Part shown: positions 15,091 to 22,807 of the stretch, in pieces
Layout of the letters: the number at the start of each line of letters is the position of its first letter
Numbering within the stretch: position 1 is the first letter of the stretch
Origin: Flavobacterium psychrophilum
GTDB lineage: Bacteria > Bacteroidota > Bacteroidia > Flavobacteriales > Flavobacteriaceae
Length of the DNA: 26,392 nt
NCBI GenBank assembly: GCA_003243255.1
Contig: QFQM01000050.1
Location: 1-26,392 of the forward strand
Direction: 5' to 3'
The notes under the pieces: generated by a model
Told to the model about the DNA's origin: nothing
Database searches by the model: none
The model's input: the letters and a program-made list of their open reading frames with translations, nothing else
Program-made: the position numbers and the translations under genes

Positions 15091-16644
15091 CTACTTTAAA
15101 AGATAATGCCTTTTTTTAATCCCCAAACGTTCCATTTTAGAATTAAGAGTAGTGGGAGGGATCTCTAATAAGGCAGCTGCGCCATTTGGCCCTGATATTT
15201 TTCCTTTGGTGAATTTAAGAACCGACAGAATGTATTCTTTTTCAAATTCGTTCCAGGGTTTTATAAAAGCATTTTTTGAAATTTCTTTAGCGATACCAAT
15301 TTGTATTTCCTTTATGGTTTTTTCAGGAGATAAAAGGAAAGCTCTTTCCATAGCATGTTCAAGTTCCCTTACATTTCCGGGCCAGTGATAGACTTTTATA
15401 GTATTCAACGCTTTTGCAGCAATACTTTTTAAGCTTTTTTTATTTTTTATCGCATAACGTTGTATAAAAAAGTTGGCAAGATCCGGTATATCATCGGTAC
15501 GTTCTCTTAAAGCAGGGACTTCGATAGGGAAAACATTAAGCCTGTAGTACAAGTCTGCCCTGAAGTTCCCTTTATTTACTTCGTCCTGTAAATTCCTGTT
15601 AGTTGCAGCAATAATCCGTGTGTCAACATTTATATGTCCGTTGCTTCCTATGCGTTGTATTTCTTTTTCCTGTAACGCACGCAATAGCTTAACCTGCAGT
15701 TCAAGAGGCATTTCGCCAACTTCGTCCAGGAAAAGCGTTCCTTTATGAGCCTGCTCAAATTTACCTTTCTTTTGCGCTATAGCTCCTGTAAAACTGCCTT
15801 TTTCATGGCCAAAGAGTTCGCTTTCCAAAAGATTTTTAGGTATGGCAGCGCAGTTTATTTTTACCAATTGTTTATTGGCTCTTTCAGAATTTTCATGAAT
15901 GGCTTTTGCTACCAGCTCTTTACCTGTGCCGCTCTCACCAAGTATAAGCACGCCACTGTCTGTATTGCTTACAAGTTTGATAAGGCTGCGTACTTTTTGC
16001 ATTGCCTCACTATTACCTATAATACCAAGATCACCGGGTATTTCTGATGGTGCTTGTATATCTTCTTCTATCATTTGTGATGAAGGTATAATATTTTCCA
16101 GCAGAAGAATATTTGTAATAGTGATGCCTAATTGGGAAGACAGCGATTTAATAATGCGGAGTATATTCCTTTCCGGGACTGCATCTCTTCCAAAACCAAG
16201 AAAGGCTACCATCTTACTACGTTTTGTGATTATGGAAAAAGCAGCTACGCTGTGTGTGAAATTCTGAAGCGTATCTTTAAGAAAAGATGGTAGCCCTGTT
16301 GTTTTGACAAGTTCTGATTTTGGGATTAAAACCGGTTCAGCCGAGTTTAGTACCTGTTCAAATATTCCCGAACTATCATTAAAAACAGCTGTTTTAAGCT
16401 TTATGTATTCTGATGGAATATGATGATAGTACAGCCTGAAATTTTTTGATGTTTCATCTTCAATACAAATCGTAAAATGATTAAAAGCCAATGCATTTTT
16501 CAGCTGGTTAGTTACAACTTCACTAAACTCACTCCTGCCGGAAACAGGAGCAAGACTTTCACTTATAGATATTACAAGTGACTGTTCCTGTTCCCGCTGC
16601 TGTATGCGTGCTATTATTTCGTTATGACCAGTATTGTTTGTCAT
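15091..16644 (-). CDS. Sigma-54-dependent transcriptional activator with N-terminal GAF-like sensor
   Basis: It is 517 residues long. Residues about 20-185 look like a GAF-type sensory domain. The AAA+ domain follows, with Walker A GESGTGKE (236-243), the sigma-54 contact loop GSFTGA (283-288), Walker B GTLFLDEVGE (302-311) and the arginine-finger region ALRERTDDI. A Fis-type helix-turn-helix closes the protein (GAAALLEIPPTTLNSKMERL). The loop is GSFTGA rather than the usual GAFTGA; the neighbouring regulator at 17000-18376 keeps GAFTGA. There is no receiver domain, so activation is probably by a small ligand or redox signal through GAF. It is the last gene of the four-gene operon from 20609, 43 nt after the GNAT gene. 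Its ligand and targets are unknown. Confidence 0.93.
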   Translation of the reverse strand: MTNNTGHNEIIARIQQREQEQSLVISISESLAPVSGRSEFSEVVTNQLKNALAFNHFTICIEDETSKNFRLYYHHIPSEYIKLKTAVFNDSSGIFEQVLNSAEPVLIPKSELVKTTGLPSFLKDTLQNFTHSVAAFSIITKRSKMVAFLGFGRDAVPERNILRIIKSLSSQLGITITNILLLENIIPSSQMIEEDIQAPSEIPGDLGIIGNSEAMQKVRSLIKLVSNTDSGVLILGESGTGKELVAKAIHENSERANKQLVKINCAAIPKNLLESELFGHEKGSFTGAIAQKKGKFEQAHKGTLFLDEVGEMPLELQVKLLRALQEKEIQRIGSNGHINVDTRIIAATNRNLQDEVNKGNFRADLYYRLNVFPIEVPALRERTDDIPDLANFFIQRYAIKNKKSLKSIAAKALNTIKVYHWPGNVRELEHAMERAFLLSPEKTIKEIQIGIAKEISKNAFIKPWNEFEKEYILSVLKFTKGKISGPNGAAALLEIPPTTLNSKMERLGIKKRHYLLK

Positions 16645-16687
16645 GGTTTTGTAGCTTATTGTAAATGCTAAAACGTCAAAAGAGTTG

Positions 16688-16984
16688 TTATTCCTGTTTT
16701 AGCCATATATCGGCATATTCTTCAGGATGTCTTTTAAATTGGGCATGAACGTATGGACAAAGTGCTATAACTTTTAAATTATTGTCTCTGCTATACTTTA
16801 CCATATCGTTCAGTAACAGTTTGGCATATCCTTTTCCTTCGGCTGAAGAGTCAATTTCAGTGTGGTAAACTGTAAGTTTGTCGTCACGAAGGCTAATAAC
16901 CATTTCACCTATTTTATTACCCTCTTCATACAGGTTAAAGGCGCCATGTTTTTTCTCGTCGAGTTCCAGTTTTATTTCAGTCAT
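16688..16984 (-). CDS. Small GNAT-family N-acetyltransferase (YjdJ/NATD1-like)
   Basis: This 98-residue protein has the compact fold of the Gcn5-related family with no extra domain. The beta segment MVISLRDDKLTVYHTEID leads to EGKGYAKLLL, the acetyl-CoA pyrophosphate loop. The C-terminal ALCPYVHAQFKRHPEEYADIW is characteristic of this subfamily. The substrate is unknown for most members. It lies 15 nt after the response regulator and 43 nt before the GAF activator, so it is co-transcribed with both. Acetylation of one of these regulators is conceivable but nothing in the sequence shows it. Confidence 0.9.
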   Translation of the reverse strand: MTEIKLELDEKKHGAFNLYEEGNKIGEMVISLRDDKLTVYHTEIDSSAEGKGYAKLLLNDMVKYSRDNNLKVIALCPYVHAQFKRHPEEYADIWLKQE

Positions 16985-16999
16985 AATAGTTGATTTAGG

Positions 17000-18376
17000 T
17001 TAGTAATGTTCCTGTTGTATACCCAGTTTTTTCATTTTCGAATATAATGTTGTAGCCGGTATCTTAAGTATTTCTGCTGCACCTCCGGGGCCGAACACTT
17101 TACCACCACAGCTTTGCAAAGCCTGCATGATATGATTACGTTCCATATCTTCTAATGACTGTAAAGCTCCGCTTTCGTTAGGAATTACATTAACAGAAGT
17201 ATTTGAAGGTAAATTAATCTCGCTTATTTCTTTACCTCTTGCCAACAAAGTGCTGCGTTCAATCAGATGCTCCAGCTCACGAATGTTACCCGGCCAGTTA
17301 TATTGCAGTAGCTGGTCGAGTACTTTTGGGGTGAAACCCGAAAGATTCCTGTTAGCTGCTTTATTGAATTTTTCAAGGAAATGATTGGCCAGCAATGGTA
17401 TATCTTCTTTTCTTTCACGCAGGGAAGGCAGCTCTATCGGAAACACATTAAGCCTGTAGTAAAGATCTAGTCTGAACCTTCCTTCGGCTACTTCACGTTC
17501 CAGGCTTCGGTTGGTTGCAGCCACAATTCGTACATCTACTTTTATCGTTTGATCGCCACCAATGCGTTCTATTTCTTTTTCCTGAAGTACACGTAATAAT
17601 TTAACCTGAGCATCAAGTGGTAGTTCACCAATTTCGTCCAGGAAAAGGGTACCACCGTCAGCTTGTTCAAACTTTCCAATTTTTCGTGAGTTTGCACCTG
17701 TAAAAGCCCCTTTTTCATAACCAAAAAGTTCCGACTCTACTAACGATAAGGGCAATGCAGCGCAGTTTACGATTACGATAGGCTTATTTTTTCTATTTGA
17801 ATGCTCGTGTATTGCATGAGCAATCCTTTCTTTACCAGTACCGCTTTCCCCTGTTATAAGTACTGAGGTTTCGGTTGGAGCTACTATGCTTATACGATTC
17901 AGTATTTCCTTTAATAAAGGGCTCTTGCCAACTATACCATTAAAAGCTATAGTTTGAATATTTGTTTCTGAAGAAGTAATATTTACCTGATTTTCCAGTG
18001 CATATCGGTAACGCGCAATATCCAGCATTACCAAAAGGTCTTTTTCCCTGAAAGGCTTAACCATAAAACCATAAGGTTGTGTTTTTTTAACAGCTTCCAG
18101 GGTTGACTGATTGGTATTTGCAGAAATAAATAAAAATGGGGTTTTAAGCTTCATTAAATCCCATGCCAGATCTATACCGGTTTCATCGCCTTTAAGAATG
18201 ATATCAAGCAGTACCCAATCAGGTTTTTTGGCAGAAATCATGGTTCTTGCCTGTGCCGCCGATGAAGCTATGCCCACAACGTTATATCCTCCTTTTTTAA
18301 GGATAATTTTCAGGTCATTAGCAACAATGAACTCATCTTCAACGATCAGTATTTTTTCTTTATTTTCCATCACCAT
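17000..18376 (-). CDS. NtrC-type sigma-54 response regulator (receiver, AAA+, Fis-type HTH)
   Basis: It is 458 residues long. The receiver domain (about 7-125) has acidic pocket E13/D14, phospho-acceptor D58 in DWVLLDI, S85 and K107 in MVKPF. The AAA+ domain has Walker A GESGTGKE (176-183), GAFTGA (223-228) and Walker B GGTLFLDEIGE. A Fis-type helix-turn-helix is at the C-terminus (GGAAEILKIPATTLYSKMKKL). Phosphorylated by its partner kinase, it would drive sigma-54 RNA polymerase. It starts 4 nt after the TAG of the TPR kinase, so the two form a coupled two-component pair. ATG 18376 and ATG 18370 are both possible starts, and no clear ribosome-binding site decides between them. Confidence 0.94.
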   Translation of the reverse strand: MVMENKEKILIVEDEFIVANDLKIILKKGGYNVVGIASSAAQARTMISAKKPDWVLLDIILKGDETGIDLAWDLMKLKTPFLFISANTNQSTLEAVKKTQPYGFMVKPFREKDLLVMLDIARYRYALENQVNITSSETNIQTIAFNGIVGKSPLLKEILNRISIVAPTETSVLITGESGTGKERIAHAIHEHSNRKNKPIVIVNCAALPLSLVESELFGYEKGAFTGANSRKIGKFEQADGGTLFLDEIGELPLDAQVKLLRVLQEKEIERIGGDQTIKVDVRIVAATNRSLEREVAEGRFRLDLYYRLNVFPIELPSLRERKEDIPLLANHFLEKFNKAANRNLSGFTPKVLDQLLQYNWPGNIRELEHLIERSTLLARGKEISEINLPSNTSVNVIPNESGALQSLEDMERNHIMQALQSCGGKVFGPGGAAEILKIPATTLYSKMKKLGIQQEHY

Positions 18377-18380
18377 AAGG

Positions 18381-20609
18381 CTATACGTTAGCCTCTCTTT
18401 TTATAAAGTTAATAGTTATTATAACGCCATTATCAGATTCAATAGTAAAATTACCATCAAGCTGTTCGGCTAATCCCATCATAAGGTTCATGCCTAGAGA
18501 ATCGCTTTCTGCCGACTCAAAATTGTCAGGTAATCCAACCCCATTATCTGCAATGCGAAGCAGATAGAAATCATTTTTTTCTTCAAAAAGAATGTTTATA
18601 ATTCCTTTTCGGTTTGGGAATGCATATTTAATGGCATTGCTAATAGATTCATTTAGTATAAGTCCAAGTGGTACGGCCTGCGCAACATCGAGCTCGATAG
18701 GAGCTAGGTTAAGCTTAAACTTAATTTTATTTTCCTGATCAAAGCTGTCTTTAAGATATTCTGCCAGCTCTTTTATGTACCATGACATATTGATACTTGA
18801 AAGATTATCGGTCTGATACAGTTTTTGATGTATAAGAGACATGGCATGCATTCTGTGCTGGCTATTTTGAATAGCTTCGAGTGCGTCTTCATTATCCAGA
18901 TAAGCAGATTGCGTGTTAAGAAGGCTAATAACAATCTGCAGATTGTTTTTTACCCTGTGATGAATCTCTTTTACCAGCCACTCTTTTTCTTCAACAAGGC
19001 GCTCTAATTTTCTGTTTTTCAGGTTTATTTCTTCCTGTTTAGTTTCGAGTATGGCATTAGTTTTTTGTTTCGTGCAATACCTGCTGTATAGTAAACCCAG
19101 AATAATACATAATACTACAAGGCTACCAATAAATATATATCTGATAACCAGTTCGTTTTCAATCCTGGCCTGCTGAAGATCGCTCTTATGGGTAAGAAGC
19201 TTAATATTTTTATCTTTTTTCTCAGTTTCATATTTAAGCTGTAAGTCGGCAAATTGCTGAGTACTGCTGATATTGAAAAGAGAGTCATTTAGTTTTTTAA
19301 AGTTTTGAAGGTGTTGTATTGCCCCAAGGTAATTGCCAGTAGCAGAATCTGCTTCAAAATGAGACCTTTCCAGTTGCGAAAGGTTAAATAAATCATTGTT
19401 TTCTTTGGCAAGATTTCTTAGTTCAGCTATAAAAGTATATGTTTTGTCAGCCTGCCCTGTTTTAAGAAGGTAATGTATTATGGCATAATACATCTTTTCC
19501 TGCTCAAGATGATTTTTATATTCACCCTTACTGCATTTTAATAATTTTTCATAGTAAGGCTTTGCTTTATTATACTTTTTTAGTTCACAATATATTAATA
19601 TGTATAGGGATGGATACTCTGCATTGCAGTATTCACCCGGATAATATTTTACACCATTATTTAATACTTCCAGTGCCTCGGTATATTTCCCTCTGCTATA
19701 TAATCCGCGAACCGTATTTATAGTGATAGAAGTAACACCTTCAGTATCGTTACCTTCTTTCGCAAGAGCAATAGCTTTTTTATAATACTCAACCGATTTA
19801 TCATGATACTTCAGTTCAGAATATATGGTGCCTATCAGATTCTCCAATACACAAATCCATTGTTTGTCTTTTTCTTTTTCGCTAATTTTTTCTGCTGCAA
19901 GAGCATAAGACAGGGCATCTTTATACTTACCCTGTATCCTGAGATTCAGCGCAAGCATAGTATATTCCTGGAAAAGGTTATATTCCTTTATCCTCTTTTT
20001 TATAGCAATAGCCTGTAGTGCATATTTAATAGATGTAGCAGGCTCGTCTGCCGAATTATAAATAATAGATACATTGGTATAGACTCCTGCTTCATCTTTA
20101 AAAGCACCTGCCTCTTTATATAATGTCGCTGCTTTTAAATAATATTCGGCATTTTTTGAGACATCCGAACCATCATAATCTATCGCGATAGAATTGTATA
20201 CATCTGCCGTTTCTTTTTTCAGGTCATGGGCAATCGCATAATCAAGAGCTTTTTGTTTTAGCTTAGTCGCTAATGGGATATTATCTCTTTCCTGTGCTAT
20301 TCTGCCCTCTAAAAGCATGCTCTGCGCAATTTGAGGCTCAAGGTTGAGTGTACGGCTAATGGCTATTGCCTGCCCGTTAAATAGTGCGGCATTGTCAAGA
20401 TCATTCTTCTCATATCCTTTTTTATCCACACAATATTTAGCGGCCCAAATCAAATCTCCTGCTTTTTTGGTTTTATCCTTTTCATAACGGAGGCTCTGGG
20501 TAATCTGGGAAAATTTGGCGTTATCTTCAGGAGACTGCGCATAAACGTATGCTGTCATTAAACAGACAGTCAATAATACTATTTTATATATCATACGTTT
20601 ATAAATCAT
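18381..20609 (-). CDS. TPR-containing membrane sensor histidine kinase (HisKA_2 type)
   Basis: It is 742 residues long. A signal peptide or N-terminal membrane segment (ends VYAQ, about residue 25) precedes an extended TPR array (about 100-440) predicted to be periplasmic. A membrane helix lies near 490-508 (YIFIGSLVVLCIILGLL), then a coiled coil (510-545). The HisKA_2 phospho-acceptor motif is EIHHRVKNNLQ, near 549-558. The ATPase domain has the N box NESISNAIKYAF and G boxes DNGVGLP and SLGMNLM. The kinase probably passes phosphate to the response regulator encoded 4 nt downstream. TPR sensors of this type are common in Bacteroidota; the signal is unknown. A second ATG lies at 20594, and the upstream one follows an AAAGAAA stretch. 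The 76-bp gap to dps has no clear terminator, so partial co-transcription is possible. Confidence 0.93.
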   Translation of the reverse strand: MIYKRMIYKIVLLTVCLMTAYVYAQSPEDNAKFSQITQSLRYEKDKTKKAGDLIWAAKYCVDKKGYEKNDLDNAALFNGQAIAISRTLNLEPQIAQSMLLEGRIAQERDNIPLATKLKQKALDYAIAHDLKKETADVYNSIAIDYDGSDVSKNAEYYLKAATLYKEAGAFKDEAGVYTNVSIIYNSADEPATSIKYALQAIAIKKRIKEYNLFQEYTMLALNLRIQGKYKDALSYALAAEKISEKEKDKQWICVLENLIGTIYSELKYHDKSVEYYKKAIALAKEGNDTEGVTSITINTVRGLYSRGKYTEALEVLNNGVKYYPGEYCNAEYPSLYILIYCELKKYNKAKPYYEKLLKCSKGEYKNHLEQEKMYYAIIHYLLKTGQADKTYTFIAELRNLAKENNDLFNLSQLERSHFEADSATGNYLGAIQHLQNFKKLNDSLFNISSTQQFADLQLKYETEKKDKNIKLLTHKSDLQQARIENELVIRYIFIGSLVVLCIILGLLYSRYCTKQKTNAILETKQEEINLKNRKLERLVEEKEWLVKEIHHRVKNNLQIVISLLNTQSAYLDNEDALEAIQNSQHRMHAMSLIHQKLYQTDNLSSINMSWYIKELAEYLKDSFDQENKIKFKLNLAPIELDVAQAVPLGLILNESISNAIKYAFPNRKGIINILFEEKNDFYLLRIADNGVGLPDNFESAESDSLGMNLMMGLAEQLDGNFTIESDNGVIITINFIKREANV

Positions 20610-20685
20610 TTTCTTTAGCTGATGAGGATACTTTTAAGACTCCGAATATAGGACAATTCCTTCTTTAAGAATAAGTTTTACAATG

Positions 20686-21159
20686 CTATTTTAGATGAGA
20701 TCTCAGCATCCATGCCATCTTCTCATGCGTTTCCATTAGTCCGGTTATAAAATCGCTTGTACCATAATCTTTAAGATCAGAAGCGAAGTAGTCTATGTTT
20801 TCCCTGATGAAAATAATAATACTTTCATGATCAGACAGTAACTCCCTGATGAATCCAATACTGTCGTTATTTTCACTTTTAGCTTCGGTAAGCTTGGTAA
20901 GGCTAAGGAAATCTTTTAATGTTGCAGGAGCATAATGCCCTAGAGTTCTTATCCTTTCAGCAACACTGTCCATTATCTCATCCAGTTCATTGTATTGTTG
21001 TTCAAAGAAAAGATGCTTGTTGTAAAAATCATTTCCTTCTACGTTCCAGTGGGCATTTCTTGTTTTTGTATATAATACAAATTCGTCAGCAAGTAGCCTG
21101 CATAATTTTTGTGAACCAATGTTCCTGTTTTCGTCTGTTATTCCGATTTGTGTTTTCAT
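20686..21159 (-). CDS. dps: Dps family DNA-binding ferritin-like protein
   Basis: This 157-residue protein has normal Dps length. The ferroxidase signature is intact: H37 in NAHWNVEG, H49, D64 and E68, with the same 12-15-4 spacing as E. coli Dps. By family it assembles into a dodecamer that oxidises ferrous iron with peroxide, stores it and protects DNA. The N-terminus MKTQIGITDENR is short and not strongly basic, so direct DNA binding is uncertain. It is flanked by the porin gene upstream (146 bp) and the TPR kinase downstream (76 bp). The upstream gap carries the most symmetric copy of the shared dyad, 92 bp before ATG, and a weak sigma-54-like promoter. Confidence 0.94.
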   Translation of the reverse strand: MKTQIGITDENRNIGSQKLCRLLADEFVLYTKTRNAHWNVEGNDFYNKHLFFEQQYNELDEIMDSVAERIRTLGHYAPATLKDFLSLTKLTEAKSENNDSIGFIRELLSDHESIIIFIRENIDYFASDLKDYGTSDFITGLMETHEKMAWMLRSHLK

Positions 21160-21180
21160 AATATTAGTTTTTTATATAAT

Positions 21181-21196
21181 TACCACAATATTGCCA
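21181..21196 (-). promoter_or_regulatory. Weak sigma-54-like -24/-12 promoter before dps
   Basis: The minus strand reads TGGCA (21192-21196) with correct spacing to TGGTA (21181-21185), against the consensus TGGCAC-N5-TTGCA. The -24 half fits; the -12 half matches only 3 of 5, with GT instead of GC. It lies 21 bp upstream of the dps ATG and 54 bp downstream of the shared dyad. Confidence 0.25.
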
Positions 21197-21250
21197 AAAG
21201 TGTAAACTGTTTATTATTAAGTATTAAAGTTACTGTCTTTAATTTTAAAT

Positions 21251-21266
21251 TTACGATATACCGTAA
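21251..21266. promoter_or_regulatory. Shared 16-bp dyad, copy 2 (TTACGATATACCGTAA)
   Basis: This is the most symmetric copy. The arms extend to 10 bp (TAAATTTACG and CGTAAATTTA, 21246-21271) around ATATAC. It lies 92 bp upstream of dps, a distance typical for an activator site, and just after the porin stop. Confidence 0.55.
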
Positions 21267-21305
21267 ATTTATAAATATGTTTTGTTTGTTTTCGGATATT
21301 TATCC

Positions 21306-22694
21306 TTAGAATTTAAGCTGCATTGTAACACCTGTAAACAGCATGTTTTTTCCTGCCCCGGATGCTTTAAGATAATCCCCGGCTTTAAACCATGTTGCCT
21401 CAACACGGAAATATAAATATTGATTTGGCTGGTATTTGATTTCACTTTCAAGTTGATTACCGATTTCATTATCCGTTGTAGTGTCTCCGGGATAAATCAT
21501 AATAGTATTGGGCCCATAAATTCCATCTTTGTTGCTATATCTCCAAAACATATCATAGTCAAATACCCAATTTAGATTTTTAGCAAGTTCAAGATTTAAT
21601 GAAGGGTGGATATCTATAAGGTTAGATGGGCCAATAATAGACGCAAGTCCAAAATAAGCTCCTCTTGGGAATAGTGGATTAAAAGTTCCTAATTTATTAT
21701 CTCCTTTTGTTTTATCCCCGCTTATGGCTTCTATTTTTAATCCTATTTCCGGATTTAGTACCACTGATGGAATTCTGTAACCTGTATTTAACGTAAGTGT
21801 CCAGGCACTTACATCTTTTGTATCAACGCTGCCAAACTGATAGACAGCTTCGGCATCATAACGCCAGTTGTTATATTTTCCCCAGATTCGGGTTCCTAAA
21901 GAGTGCCTCAGTTCTTTTCCACCAGCGTCATCAAAGTTAGCATTAGCTCTTTTGTAACCCAGATAATACAAGTCAATATTCTTTATTGCAGGAATTTTAT
22001 TGATTACAAAATAGCTGCCCCAAAATTGTTTTTGCTTATTTGAAGAATCATCAAAAATTCCATCTTCAGCTACTACATAGTGGCTATAAAAAAGATCGGT
22101 GTGATAATTTCCAAAATTCATTATCGTTTTTACGGCATCGAAAGACTGGCGATTGTTTGGTCCGTCGCGAACAGCTACAAGGCGTTGCGAACCATAGCTT
22201 AGTTCCTGTCTTCCAGCCCTAAAAATTAATTCTCGGTTTTTATCAGAAATAAAATTTACATCAATAAATCCCTGATGTATTTCAAGAGGATTACTGTCAA
22301 TAGGGCTGGGGTCCATTCTTCCGCTGGCATTGCTGCTTTGCAATTGAATAAAAGCCCTTAGGTATTTTCCTGCATGAAAATCGCTATGGAGTAAGAAACG
22401 GTTTAATACATATCCGTCGTTATCTACAGGATCATCGCCCCATTTTTCATTCTTAGCATAAAAATATTGATAACGTATTTCTCCACCTAAGCTAAAATAT
22501 GTGCTTCCCGAAGCGTTAACCGGCATATATTTTATGGTTTTATACCAGTTGTTCTTAACGGTGTCTTTTGCCAAAACCGAGTAATCTTCGTCAAAGCGGG
22601 AAGGCTTAAAATCAGGATATGATTGTGCAAAGCCCTGTAATCCCCATATTAGGGTAAGTATACCTACTATCTGAAGAGTAATTTTATCTTTCAT
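21306..22694 (-). CDS. Outer-membrane beta-barrel porin, alginate-export family
   Basis: It encodes 462 residues from ATG 22694; a GTG directly before it (22697) is an alternative. A signal peptide ends near GFAQ. The rest is rich in alternating aromatic beta strands (FSLGGEIRYQYFY, LIFRAGRQELSYGSQRLV, GPNNRQSFDAVKT), matching alginate-export/OprE-like barrels. The last residues, FTGVTMQLKF, form a terminal strand with C-terminal Phe, usual for outer-membrane barrels. The family moves polysaccharides or small anions; alginate itself should not be assumed. It lies downstream of the lipoprotein alpha/beta hydrolase and is probably in the same unit, with a long inverted repeat between them. No strong terminator follows; only a short GGATA-AA-TATCC dyad sits at the stop. 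Confidence 0.88.
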   Translation of the reverse strand: MKDKITLQIVGILTLIWGLQGFAQSYPDFKPSRFDEDYSVLAKDTVKNNWYKTIKYMPVNASGSTYFSLGGEIRYQYFYAKNEKWGDDPVDNDGYVLNRFLLHSDFHAGKYLRAFIQLQSSNASGRMDPSPIDSNPLEIHQGFIDVNFISDKNRELIFRAGRQELSYGSQRLVAVRDGPNNRQSFDAVKTIMNFGNYHTDLFYSHYVVAEDGIFDDSSNKQKQFWGSYFVINKIPAIKNIDLYYLGYKRANANFDDAGGKELRHSLGTRIWGKYNNWRYDAEAVYQFGSVDTKDVSAWTLTLNTGYRIPSVVLNPEIGLKIEAISGDKTKGDNKLGTFNPLFPRGAYFGLASIIGPSNLIDIHPSLNLELAKNLNWVFDYDMFWRYSNKDGIYGPNTIMIYPGDTTTDNEIGNQLESEIKYQPNQYLYFRVEATWFKAGDYLKASGAGKNMLFTGVTMQLKF

Positions 22695-22721
22695 CACTAT
22701 GTAATTTATTATTTAGAAGGC

Positions 22722-22770
22722 ATCCTTAAAAAAACTACATAAAGTTACTAAGTAAAGTTTTTTTAAGGAT
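22722..22770. promoter_or_regulatory. 15-bp inverted repeat between hydrolase and porin genes
   Basis: ATCCTTAAAAAAACT (22722-22736) and its exact reverse complement (22756-22770) flank a 19-bp centre. It starts 28 bp upstream of the porin ATG and ends 38 bp after the hydrolase stop. The stem is AT-rich with its T run inside an arm, so it is not a classic terminator. A leader structure, attenuator or operator is possible. Confidence 0.55.
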
Positions 22771-22807
22771 TTGTGCCAACTGATTAATTGCGATTTCTTG
22801 GAGTCTC

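Noticed and set aside
20610..20685. Terminator after dps
   Set aside because: Only a short TTCTT-A-AAGAA dyad is present, too weak to call.
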